Below, one piece after another: positions 7,619 through 14,621 of a DNA stretch of 19,213 nucleotides (position 1 is the stretch's first letter; the number at the start of each line of letters is the position of its first letter). The position numbers and the translations under genes are program-made. The stretch spans positions 1 to 19,213 of the forward strand of contig CABUVC010000008.1 of the NCBI GenBank assembly GCA_902494855.1, given 5' to 3'. Under the pieces are notes generated by a model. It saw only the letters and a list, made by a program, of their open reading frames with translations, did not search any database and was not told where the DNA came from. Source of the stretch: an uncultured Collinsella sp. (lineage in GTDB: Bacteria; Actinomycetota; Coriobacteriia; Coriobacteriales; Coriobacteriaceae).

Positions 7619-8896
7619 CTACATCACAGCGCGCAGCTCAAACCGATCGCCGTTAATGCGGAACTGACAGTTGCCGTTCATGCGCTCCACGGCAAGTTTG
7701 ATGCTCCTGGTGCCAAAGCCGTGGCCCGCATGCCGGGTCACGGGCATGCCGTCGACCATGCGCGGCGCGCGGTCAAACGTGTTGGAAACTAACAGCAGCA
7801 GCTGGCCGTCCTCTAATCGCAGGTCAAAGTCGACGAATCGCTTTCCTTGGGGTGCGGCGCTTGCGGCGGTGATAGCGTTTTCCAAGGCATTTGAGAGCAC
7901 GCTAAACAGGTCGGCGTCACCTACGTGGATGGTTTCGGGTACGGCGGCGCGCAGGTTGGCGGTAATGCCGTTTCTGTTGATTTCCGAGTTAAATGACGAA
8001 AGCGCAATGTTTACCGTCTCGTTGGCGCAGAAGCGGCGTACGGCGGTGCGGTCGCCGGCTTCGCAGAGTTCGTCGATGCGTTTGAGCGCCTCGTCGGTGT
8101 GGCCCTCCTCAATTAAAGCGGCCAGGCCGCGTAGGAAGTGGCGCATGTCGTGGCGAAGAATCGACAGCTCGCGCCCAGATTGACGCCAAGCCTCGAGCTC
8201 TTTGATGACGGCGCTGTCGCGGGTTTCGAGCATCCAGCGCTCTCGCTCGGCGGTTTCCTTTTCTTCGTATTCGCGCAGGTAAACGGCGAGAAACATAAGA
8301 TAGAAGGCACAGAGCGCAAATGCCAAAAACTCAACCGTTACCACCGAGCCCGAGTGGAACAGCGTGGTGTAGACGTTGGTGGCATAGTCAAAGATGTAAT
8401 AGACGAGCGGCAGGATTAAAAGGATGCCCAGCTCGGTGGTGCTTTTAATCGCCAAGCGCGGACCGATGTCGCCGGCCCAATGCAACAGGACGGCAAAGAC
8501 GGCGAGTGTGGTCGCGATGCGCGCCAGATAGTACGCGATCTGAGAATCGGTTGCGGCAAATGCGGCGATGCCCATCCAATTGCTGAACTGGCAGCTCAGA
8601 TAGGCACTCGTAATGCCGAGCACGGCAAGCAGCGGGCTCAGGCGGTAGCGCGCGCATAGGTAGATGGTAAGCGGCAGGTGCACGCCGAGCGGATAGACCT
8701 GACGGGCAAAAAGCTCTCCGCCGACGGCATTGGCGAGGCCAAATGCGCATCCAGTTACGGCACCGACCAGCACCAGTTCAAGCGCATGACGCCGGTTGAT
8801 CTCGATACCGCACAGCGCCGCCGAGGCAAAGACGCCAAAGAGCAGCGTCGTGGCGTGGTGGATTGCCCAAAGGATCATTTCGACCGAGGAGACCAT
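7619..8896 (-). CDS. AgrC/ComD-like sensor histidine kinase
   Basis: A 425-residue membrane histidine kinase. The first 207 residues hold six or seven hydrophobic segments (roughly 7-30, 37-58, 70-104, 120-140, 155-172, 187-207). A linker helix follows, then the H-box LSILRHDMRHFLRGL with phospho-acceptor His249. The GHKL ATPase has the N-box LSNALENAI (Asn336/Asn340) and G-box GHGFG (391-395). This is the HPK10-type layout of peptide- or signal-sensing kinases paired with LytTR regulators. The start at 8896 has GGGAGG 5 nt upstream and its A is the last base of the regulator's TGA stop (TGATG), so the pair is co-translated. A longer frame to 9055 would lie inside the regulator and is rejected. 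The signal is unknown. Confidence 0.93.
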   Translation of the reverse strand: MVSSVEMILWAIHHATTLLFGVFASAALCGIEINRRHALELVLVGAVTGCAFGLANAVGGELFARQVYPLGVHLPLTIYLCARYRLSPLLAVLGITSAYLSCQFSNWMGIAAFAATDSQIAYYLARIATTLAVFAVLLHWAGDIGPRLAIKSTTELGILLILPLVYYIFDYATNVYTTLFHSGSVVTVEFLAFALCAFYLMFLAVYLREYEEKETAERERWMLETRDSAVIKELEAWRQSGRELSILRHDMRHFLRGLAALIEEGHTDEALKRIDELCEAGDRTAVRRFCANETVNIALSSFNSEINRNGITANLRAAVPETIHVGDADLFSVLSNALENAITAASAAPQGKRFVDFDLRLEDGQLLLLVSNTFDRAPRMVDGMPVTRHAGHGFGTRSIKLAVERMNGNCQFRINGDRFELRAVM

Positions 8897-9618
8897 CAGC
8901 GCCTCCCGCCCTCGAAGCGCACCGCAAAGTAGGCGTCTTGGAATCCCTGCTTGCAGCTGCGCGAAAGCGGGATGCACGCGCCCGAGCGCATGACGATGTC
9001 CGTGCGGCCAAAGTGATCGATATTGCGCAGGTTGACCTGGTAGCTGCGGTGGCATTTAAAGAAGGTGGCATTTTGCGCCAAACGGTCCTCGACGCTGCGG
9101 AACGATTCGAGTGCCTCGATATCGCGTCCGTCGCGCAGGTGGAAGACCACGTGCTTGTTGCGCGCCTCGGCATATTCGATGTCGGACAGGCGCAGGGCGT
9201 GGTAGCCAAAGGACGTTTTGATTACGAGTTCGTCGGTTGCCGCCGGGCGCATGCTCGAAAGCTCGTCGAGTAACTGCGCCAGGCGTTCATAAGTTACGGG
9301 CTTGAGCAGATAGTCGAAGGCGCGGACCTCGTAGGACTCCAGTGCAAACTCGGGCGATGAGGTGAGAAATACCAGGCGCACGGCGGTATCGGCCTGGCGC
9401 AATTCGCGCGCGGTGTCCATGCCGTTGACGAGCGGCATGATCATGTCGAGCAGAATGATGTCGGCGCGCGATGCGGCATGGCGGGCCAGCAGGTCCTCGC
9501 CGCGCGTGACGAGCGCAACATCGACCGCCGTGCCCGTCTCGCTCGACCAACGGTCGATCATCCGGTGCAGTCTATCTAGAAAAGCGACGTCGTCGTCGCA
9601 GGCAATAATCTTGAGCAT
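8896..9618 (-). CDS. LytTR-family response regulator (AgrA/LytR type)
   Basis: The 240-residue protein has an N-terminal receiver domain with the acidic pocket Asp8-Asp10, phospho-acceptor Asp58 in ILLDMIMP, Thr86 and Lys106 (DYLLKP). The C-terminal LytTR DNA-binding domain spans about 130-235, including FFKCHRSYQVNLRNI. It should be phosphorylated by the kinase encoded just downstream and bind direct-repeat sites. The ATG at 9618 has AAGGGGG 4 nt upstream. The 207 nt between it and the nad operator hold no clear gene; no promoter of its own could be identified with confidence. Confidence 0.95.
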   Translation of the reverse strand: MLKIIACDDDVAFLDRLHRMIDRWSSETGTAVDVALVTRGEDLLARHAASRADIILLDMIMPLVNGMDTARELRQADTAVRLVFLTSSPEFALESYEVRAFDYLLKPVTYERLAQLLDELSSMRPAATDELVIKTSFGYHALRLSDIEYAEARNKHVVFHLRDGRDIEALESFRSVEDRLAQNATFFKCHRSYQVNLRNIDHFGRTDIVMRSGACIPLSRSCKQGFQDAYFAVRFEGGRR

Positions 9619-9825
9619 TCGGCCCCCTTAAGTAGTTCGATTTTGCCACATCGGGCACGCGCCGCTTGCGGGGGTGCGGACCGTTTGCGCCCCACGGCGT
9701 GCAGCTCGCGCCAAGCGGTGTTGCGGTGGTGAAAGATGCCTCCTGCGCTATCGAGAGCTCGGCTATCCTCAGCTTGCCAGTTTGAAAATGGACCTGCCAC
9801 ATGATTGAATCTTTATTTCAACTTT

Positions 9826-9869
9826 ACACCTAGGTTTACAGCTGTCTTGTCAGCTGTAAACCTAGGTGT
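9826..9869. promoter_or_regulatory. Perfect 19-bp inverted repeat, probable NiaR operator of nadABC-niaR
   Basis: The arm ACACCTAGGTTTACAGCTG (9826-9844) is repeated exactly in inverse (9851-9869) around the 6-nt spacer TCTTGT. Each arm itself contains the small palindromes ACCTAGGT and CAGCTG. It lies 41 nt upstream of nadA, and the operon ends with the niacin repressor gene niaR, so it is the natural NiaR operator. A rho-independent terminator is unlikely because no T-run follows. That NiaR binds it is inference. Confidence 0.8.
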
Positions 9870-9875
9870 CATACT
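9847..9875 (+). promoter_or_regulatory. nadA: Predicted nadA promoter inside the operator
   Basis: TTGTCA (9847-9852, 5 of 6 to TTGACA) and CATACT (9870-9875, 4 of 6 to TATAAT) are separated by exactly 17 nt. The -35 box and the spacer lie within the inverted repeat, so a repressor bound there would block RNA polymerase. Transcription would start near 9882. Confidence 0.6.
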
Positions 9876-9910
9876 AAAGCCCCAAGATTCGCCAAAAGAG
9901 AGGGGCCTTG

Positions 9911-10936
9911 ATGGCACAGAGCGCGAACATGGATGCGTCGGAGCTTGCACGCGATATCGCGGCCGGCCTGGCATCGGCAACGACGGCAACGGAGCGTGCG
10001 GCACTGGTGCCCGCAGAGCTCGTCGAGGCCATTCAGCAACTAAAAACCCAACGTGACGTGGTGATCCTGGCGCACTATTACGTGGCGCCCGAGGTCCAAG
10101 CCGTTGCCGATTACGTCGGCGATAGCTTCTACCTGGCAAAGCTCGCCAAAAGCCTGCCGCAGCAGACCATCGTGTTGTGCGGCGTGGAGTTTATGGGCGA
10201 GAGCGCCAAGCTGCTCAATCCCACTAAGACCGTGCTGCTGCCCGAGCCGGGCGCGGACTGTCCCATGGCGCACATGGTCAAGCGCGAGACGGTCGACGCG
10301 GCGCGCGCCGAGTACGGCGACGACCTGGCCGTGGTGTGCTACGTCAACTCCACGGTCGAGATCAAGAGCTGGAGCGACGTGTGCGTCACCAGTTCCAACG
10401 CCGTTAAGATCGTGTCCGAGCTGCCGCAGCAGCATGTCCTGTTCATTCCCGACCAAAACCTGGGACGCTTCGTAGCCGAGCAGGTGCCGCAAAAGCACGT
10501 CATCCTCAACAACGGCTACTGCCCGCGCCATCACATCATCACCGTCGAGCAGATCGTCGACGCGACGGAGGCCCACCCCGACGCGCTCGTGCTGGCGCAC
10601 CCCGAGTGCAAGGCCGACGTCCTGGCCGAGGCCGACTACATCGGCTCCACCGCCGGCATCATCAAGTATGCCGAGGAGTCGGACGCGAGCGAGTTCATCA
10701 TCGTGACGGTCCGCGGCGTGCTCTACGAGCTCGAGCGCCGCTGCCAGGGCACCGGCAAGAAGTTCTATTTCCCCGCGGTGCAGCCCACCTGCGTCAACAT
10801 GGATCTCATCACGCTCGAAAAGCTCGTGCACTGCCTGGAGACAGGCGAGGGCGAGGTGCAGATCGGCGTGTCGGACGAGGCTGCAGACCAGGCCAAGCTC
10901 ACGCTCGACCGCATGCTCGAGTACGCAGCGCGCTAG
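9911..10936 (+). CDS. nadA: Quinolinate synthase
   Basis: NadA condenses iminoaspartate (from NadB) with dihydroxyacetone phosphate to quinolinate, using a [4Fe-4S] cluster, in the de novo NAD pathway. The 341-residue protein has AHYYVAPEVQAVADYVGDS (54-72), LCGVEFMGESAKLLNP, CYVNSTVEIK, FIPDQNLG, NNGYCPRHH, AHPECKADV and AVQPTCVNM. The likely cluster ligands are Cys90, Cys204 and Cys294, with the spacing of the Bacillus-type enzyme. The ATG at 9911 follows GAGGGG; a TTG one codon earlier is possible but less likely. An N-terminal extension of about 40 residues precedes the core. It heads the operon and is 55 nt upstream of the chosen nadB start. Confidence 0.97.
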   Translation: MAQSANMDASELARDIAAGLASATTATERAALVPAELVEAIQQLKTQRDVVILAHYYVAPEVQAVADYVGDSFYLAKLAKSLPQQTIVLCGVEFMGESAKLLNPTKTVLLPEPGADCPMAHMVKRETVDAARAEYGDDLAVVCYVNSTVEIKSWSDVCVTSSNAVKIVSELPQQHVLFIPDQNLGRFVAEQVPQKHVILNNGYCPRHHIITVEQIVDATEAHPDALVLAHPECKADVLAEADYIGSTAGIIKYAEESDASEFIIVTVRGVLYELERRCQGTGKKFYFPAVQPTCVNMDLITLEKLVHCLETGEGEVQIGVSDEAADQAKLTLDRMLEYAAR

Positions 10937-10939
10937 AAC

Positions 10940-10974
10940 AATGTGGCAGGAGGGACGGTCCCTTATGTCACATT
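10940..10974. repeat. REP-like imperfect palindrome between nadA and nadB
   Basis: This 35-nt stretch is AATGTG, then an internal part with the core GGGACGGTCCC, then CACATT. The core and outer arms are perfectly symmetric; only three positions of each intermediate part do not pair. It begins 3 nt after the nadA stop and contains two in-frame ATGs that would extend nadB. It resembles small extragenic palindromes and may form a hairpin in the message between the two genes. Copy number elsewhere is unknown. Confidence 0.65.
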
Positions 10975-10991
10975 CAAGGGAGAGGATTCCT

Positions 10992-12368
10992 GTGGAAACC
11001 AAGCAATACCCCGATATGGAGTGCGACGTCGTCATTGCCGGCTGCGGCGTGGCGGGCCTGTACGCGGCTCTTAACCTGCCGACGAGCACGCGCGTGATCA
11101 TGCTTTCCAAGGGCGCTGTCGACGAGTGCGATTCGATGCTCGCGCAGGGCGGTATCTGCGTGCTGCCCGAAGGCTCAGACTACGATGCCTTCTTTGAGGA
11201 CACCATGCACGCCGGTCATTACGAGAACCGCCGCGAGAGCGTCGACATCATGATCCGCTCGAGCCGCTCGGTCATCAACGACCTGCTGGCGATGGGCGTG
11301 GATTTTGAGCGCAAGGCCGACGGCAGCCTCGACTTTACCCGCGAGGGCGCGCACAGCCGTCCGCGCATTGCCTTCCATGCCGACATTACGGGCAAGGAGA
11401 TCACGACCAAGCTGCTCCAGGCCGTTCGCAAGCTGGATAACGTGCAGATTTTGGAGCACGTGGCCATGACCGACATCCTGACGGGCGAGCGTGACGGCGC
11501 CACGGTGTGTGCCGGCGTCGTCGCCGTTCCCGTGGACGAGGACGATTCAGCTCGCCCCGCCGACGAGCTGGCAAATGCCGCCGAGGGCGTGCATGCCGGT
11601 AAGCCGTTTAAGATCCATGCCCGCCATACGCTGTGGGCGACGGGTGGCATCGGCGGCGTGTACGATCACTCCACCAACTACCCGCAGCTCACCGGTGACG
11701 CCTGCTACATCGCTCAGGGGCATGGCATTAAGATGGAGCACCTGGACTACGTGCAGATCCACCCCACGGGGCTGTTCTCGCCGCAGCCGGGCCGTACGTT
11801 CCTGATCAGCGAGAGCTGCCGCGGCGAGGGCGCGATTTTGCTCAACGCCGCCGGCGAGCGCTTTACCGACGAGCTTCAGCCGCGTGATGTGGTCGCCGCC
11901 GCTATTCGCGAGCAGATGAAGCAGGACGGTACCGAGCACGAGTGGCTGAGCTTCGCCCCCGTCGAACGCGATGTGGTGACCGGGCATTTTGCCAACATTC
12001 GCGCGCGCTGCCTTGAGGACGGCCGCGACATCTTGGACGAGCCCATCCCCGTTACGCCCACGCAGCACTACTTTATGGGTGGCGTATGGGTCGATAAGGA
12101 CGGCCGCACCTCGATGCCCGAGCTCTACGCCGCGGGCGAGACGGCCTGCAACGGCGTTCACGGCAAGAATCGCCTTGCATCAAACAGCCTGCTCGAGGCG
12201 CTGGTCTGGGGTCGTCGTGCCGCGTGGTATATGCGTACCGGCGAATCGCTGACCGTGGAGCAGGCGGGCGATCCCGCGCTTGACGGGCGTCACCGCGCCC
12301 TGAGCGCCGATGCCCTTGCAATCGATGATTTGGCCCGTGCCGCCGGCACGCAGGCCGTGGAGGAGTAG
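10992..12368 (+). CDS. nadB: L-aspartate oxidase (short form)
   Basis: NadB oxidises L-aspartate to iminoaspartate with FAD; in anaerobes fumarate rather than oxygen is the likely electron acceptor. The 458-residue product has the FAD-binding AGCGVAG near the N-terminus. Further on are LAQGGICV, HSRPRIAFHADITG, IHPTGLF, FTDELQPRDVVAAAI, PTQHYFMGGVWVD and the NadB-typical GVHGKNRLASNSLLEALVWG. Only about 55 residues follow, so the C-terminal helical domain of the roughly 530-540-residue enzymes is missing; both substrate-binding arginine motifs remain. I chose the GTG at 10992 because GAGAGG precedes it and because ATGs at 10941 and 10965 lie inside a palindromic element. Its stop is 3 nt from nadC. 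Confidence 0.93.
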   Translation: METKQYPDMECDVVIAGCGVAGLYAALNLPTSTRVIMLSKGAVDECDSMLAQGGICVLPEGSDYDAFFEDTMHAGHYENRRESVDIMIRSSRSVINDLLAMGVDFERKADGSLDFTREGAHSRPRIAFHADITGKEITTKLLQAVRKLDNVQILEHVAMTDILTGERDGATVCAGVVAVPVDEDDSARPADELANAAEGVHAGKPFKIHARHTLWATGGIGGVYDHSTNYPQLTGDACYIAQGHGIKMEHLDYVQIHPTGLFSPQPGRTFLISESCRGEGAILLNAAGERFTDELQPRDVVAAAIREQMKQDGTEHEWLSFAPVERDVVTGHFANIRARCLEDGRDILDEPIPVTPTQHYFMGGVWVDKDGRTSMPELYAAGETACNGVHGKNRLASNSLLEALVWGRRAAWYMRTGESLTVEQAGDPALDGRHRALSADALAIDDLARAAGTQAVEE

Positions 12369-12371
12369 ACC

Positions 12372-13232
12372 ATGAATCCCATTACCATGAAGCTCGTCGT
12401 CGATGATCTGATTTTGCAGGCTCTGCGCGAGGACATCACGTTTGAGGACGTGAGTACGGCGAGCGTGTGCCCCACGGCGCGCCCCGCTACCGTTGAGCTC
12501 ATCGCCAAGGCCGACGGCATTATCGCCGGCCTGGATGTGTTTGCCCGCACCTTTGAGTTGCTGGATTCGCAGAGCTCGGTGCTGTTCGACGTTGCCGACG
12601 GTGACGAGGTGCACGCCGGCGACCACGTGGGCCAGGTGCGCGGCGATGCGCGCGTGCTGCTTTCGGGCGAGCGCGTGGCGCTCAACTACCTGCAGCGCAT
12701 GAGCGGCATCGCTACCTATACATACCAGATGGCCGCGGTGCTCGAGGGCACCAAGACCGTGCTCGTCGACACGCGCAAGACCACGCCGGGCATGCGTGTG
12801 TTTGAAAAGGCGGCGGTCGAGATCGGCGGCGGCAGCAACCACCGCTACAACCTGTCGACGGCCGTCATGCTCAAGGACAACCACATCGATGCCGCCGGTG
12901 GCGTGACGCGCGCGATCGAGATGGCACGCGCCCATGCGTCGTTTACCACGACGGTCGAGATCGAGTGCGAGAACCTGGACATGGTGCGCGAGGCTGTGGA
13001 GGCCGGCGCCGACATCATCATGTTTGACAACATGACCCACGACGACATGGCTGCTGCAATTGAGCTTATCGCCGGCCGCGCCAAGACCGAGTGCTCGGGC
13101 AACGTGGACGCCAGCAATATCCGCGCGCTCGCCGACCTGGGCGTTGACTTTATTAGCTCGGGGGCGCTGACGCACTCCGCGCCGATTCTCGACCTCTCGC
13201 TTAAGCACCTGCGTCTGCTGGACGGTAAATAA
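12372..13232 (+). CDS. nadC: Nicotinate-nucleotide pyrophosphorylase (carboxylating)
   Basis: NadC (quinolinate phosphoribosyltransferase) converts quinolinate and PRPP to nicotinate mononucleotide, CO2 and pyrophosphate. The 286-residue length is standard. Family motifs are ALNYLQRMSGIAT, VDTRKTTPGMRVFEK (PRPP and quinolinate binding), EIGGGSNHRYNL, MLKDNHI, VEIECENLD, IIMFDNM and ISSGALTHSAPILDLSL. GGAGG stands 8 nt before the ATG, within the end of nadB. The stop TAA overlaps the niaR ATG by one base, so translation of enzyme and regulator is coupled. Confidence 0.97.
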   Translation: MNPITMKLVVDDLILQALREDITFEDVSTASVCPTARPATVELIAKADGIIAGLDVFARTFELLDSQSSVLFDVADGDEVHAGDHVGQVRGDARVLLSGERVALNYLQRMSGIATYTYQMAAVLEGTKTVLVDTRKTTPGMRVFEKAAVEIGGGSNHRYNLSTAVMLKDNHIDAAGGVTRAIEMARAHASFTTTVEIECENLDMVREAVEAGADIIMFDNMTHDDMAAAIELIAGRAKTECSGNVDASNIRALADLGVDFISSGALTHSAPILDLSLKHLRLLDGK

Positions 13233-13777
13233 TGGACGCCCGCGAGCGTCGCCGTGCCATCATGGGCGTGCTCGAGGAAGCCAAGGAGCCCGTTTCGGGC
13301 AGCGCACTTGCCCGCGAGGTGGGTGTGAGCCGCCAGATTGTCGTGCAAGACATCGCTCTGCTGCGCGCCGACGGGCACGATATCGTGGCGACCAATCGCG
13401 GCTACGTGCTGCAGGAGGCCCCCAGCAGCCCCGCCGTGCCCACGCGTCTTGTTAAGGTGCGCCACGGTGTGGAGCAGGCGGGCGACGAGCTTACGAGTAT
13501 CGTCGACGCGGGTGGCGCCGTGCTCAACGTGATCGTCAACCATCGTGTGTACGGTAAGATCACAGCCGACCTGGACATCCGCAATCGTCGCGATGTTGAG
13601 CGCTACCTGCACGATATCGAGAGCGGCAAGAGCTTTCCATTACTAACGGTGACGAGCGGCTATCACTTCCATCGCATTGCGGCAGAGGATGAGCAAACCC
13701 TCGACGAGATCGAGGCGATGCTCAAGGAAAAGGGCTACTTGGCAGACCTCATGCCCTACGAAGATGACCTATCGTAG
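13232..13777 (+). CDS. niaR: Niacin-responsive transcriptional repressor NiaR (3H domain)
   Basis: The 181-residue protein has an N-terminal winged helix (about 5-60, GSALAREVGVSRQIVVQDIALLRADG) and a C-terminal 3H domain (about 70-170). His78, Glu86, His145 and His147 have the spacing of the metal ligands I recall from the Thermotoga NiaR structure (His, Glu eight residues later, then HxH). NHRVYG holds the other conserved His (104). Members of this family repress NAD synthesis and niacin uptake genes when niacin is bound. Here it closes the nadABC operon and probably binds the inverted repeat at 9826-9869, giving autoregulation. A niacin salvage gene may be a further target elsewhere. Confidence 0.94.
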   Translation: MDARERRRAIMGVLEEAKEPVSGSALAREVGVSRQIVVQDIALLRADGHDIVATNRGYVLQEAPSSPAVPTRLVKVRHGVEQAGDELTSIVDAGGAVLNVIVNHRVYGKITADLDIRNRRDVERYLHDIESGKSFPLLTVTSGYHFHRIAAEDEQTLDEIEAMLKEKGYLADLMPYEDDLS

Positions 13778-13785
13778 CCGATGCT

Positions 13786-13887
13786 GAAAACGCCCCTAAG
13801 CGGCAATCTGACGTTCATTCGTCGGTCGCGTACCAAAGTACGCTTCCCTCCTCTTTCAGGCCACCTTGCCTCAAATAGGGCGTTTTC
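13786..13887. repeat. 102-nt structured extragenic element (four-helix junction)
   Basis: A closing helix is formed by GAAAACGCCCCTA (13786-13798) and TAGGGCGTTTTC (13876-13887) with one bulged C. Inside are three separate hairpins. GACG/CGTC lies at 13810-13823, GCGTAC/GTACGC with loop CAAA at 13828-13843, and AGGC/GCCT at 13858-13871. The element lies between niaR and its terminator, so it would be transcribed at the 3' end of the nad message, and equally in reverse by read-through. Whether it is a structured RNA or a repeated mobile-type palindrome cannot be settled from one copy. Confidence 0.5.
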
Positions 13888-13938
13888 GCTGGCGCGAGTT
13901 CAACCAACGGCGGTGCCAAATTAGTTACCTGCACATGC

Positions 13939-13980
13939 AAAAAAGGAGGTCTCCGCGGCGATGCGGAGGCCTCCTTTTTT
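13939..13980. terminator. Bidirectional terminator between niaR and the ferredoxin gene
   Basis: AAAAAAGGAGG, T, CTCCGC, loop GGCGAT, GCGGAG, G, CCTCCTTTTTT gives a stem of about 18 bp with A6 on one side and T6 on the other. It can therefore end both the plus-strand nad operon and the minus-strand ferredoxin transcript that converges on it. Confidence 0.93.
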
Positions 13981-14019
13981 GTGCACGGTGTACTTTTGAG
14001 TGTGCAGGTGGGGGAGTTG

Positions 14020-14205
14020 TTACTCCTCGACGATCTCGGTGATCGCGCCAGCGGGGCAAGCGTCCTGGCAAGCGCCACAGGCGACGCAGGAGTCCTCGTC
14101 AGCGACGGTAGCGACGTCCTGGAGCTCCAGAACGCCAGCGGGGCAGGAGTCGACGCAAACGCCACAAGCGATGCACTCGTCGGCATCAATTACGGGATGA
14201 GCCAT
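14020..14205 (-). CDS. 2[4Fe-4S] ferredoxin
   Basis: A 61-residue clostridial-type ferredoxin, a low-potential electron carrier in the cytoplasm. Two full cluster motifs are present: CIACGVCVDSCP (Cys11, 14, 17, 21) and CVACGACQDACP (Cys40, 43, 46, 50). The rest is acidic, ending in IVEE. The ATG at 14205 has GAGG 8 nt upstream. An in-frame ATG 22 codons earlier would add a non-ferredoxin leader without a binding site. It is monocistronic: the shared terminator lies 40 nt past its stop, and the gene upstream, dnaK, is divergent. Its redox partner is not in the window. Confidence 0.96.
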   Translation of the reverse strand: MAHPVIDADECIACGVCVDSCPAGVLELQDVATVADEDSCVACGACQDACPAGAITEIVEE

Positions 14206-14266
14206 GGTAGTTTCCTCTCTGTTGACCGACGCTACAGACGATGCGCGCCGGTTTGATTCGGGCAAA

Positions 14267-14294
14267 AACATACCACGGGAGCGACCGTTTGCAA
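14267..14294 (-). promoter_or_regulatory. Possible ferredoxin promoter
   Basis: On the minus strand TTGCAA (14294-14289) and TATGTT (14272-14267) are separated by 16 nt, each matching 4 of 6 consensus bases. The predicted start of transcription is about 55 nt before the ferredoxin ATG. Confidence 0.4.
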
Positions 14295-14346
14295 TACCCT
14301 CTGGCCGGCATCTTCATACCGTTCGCCGAGTATGCCAAGGTTTACT

Positions 14347-14380
14347 AAAAAACGCGCAGGTGGGGCCGTTGAGCTGCGCA
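14347..14380 (-). terminator. Orphan terminator-like hairpin on the minus strand
   Basis: Read on the minus strand, GCGCAG, a 14-nt loop and CTGCGC are followed by GTTTTTT. It would stop a minus-strand transcript entering from 14380-14748, yet no gene is seen there on that strand. It may guard the ferredoxin promoter from antisense transcription, or end a small RNA. Confidence 0.35.
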
Positions 14381-14549
14381 AATGTTAGCTAAAGGTGACT
14401 TGAAATATTGAGCTATTGAGCGCGCTTTTGGAAAGCGCATCCCGGAATCGGCGCTCAAAACGGGTCGCGCTTTCCTCGGGGGTGCCCCAAGATCGTTCCG
14501 TGTGGCTCCGGTCCAAACCTCAGCCATCTCTACATAGATTTCGATAGAT

Positions 14550-14621
14550 TTGCCGAGAACTCAATCAGCGCATCTACCTGCGCATTTGAGAACCTAAACT
14601 CTCGGCAATAAGAAATCTTAT
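14550..14621 (+). promoter_or_regulatory. Nested inverted repeats upstream of dnaK with HAIR-like half-sites
   Basis: TTGCCGAGA (14550-14558) pairs with TCTCGGCAA (14600-14608). Inside are CTCAA (14560-14564) with TTGAG (14586-14590) and GCGCA (14568-14572) with TGCGC (14579-14583). Immediately after comes ATAAGA-AA-TCTTAT (14608-14621). The HspR operator (HAIR) consensus is CTTGAGT-N7-ACTCAAG. Here TTGAG, 8 nt, CTCTC (14586-14603) is only an approximate match, so HspR binding is a guess from words and context. Confidence 0.4.

Noticed and set aside
9576..9800. Short minus-strand frame ahead of the response regulator, considered as a signal peptide precursor
   Set aside because: It overlaps the regulator start out of frame, has no leader or AgrD-like pattern and no clear binding site.
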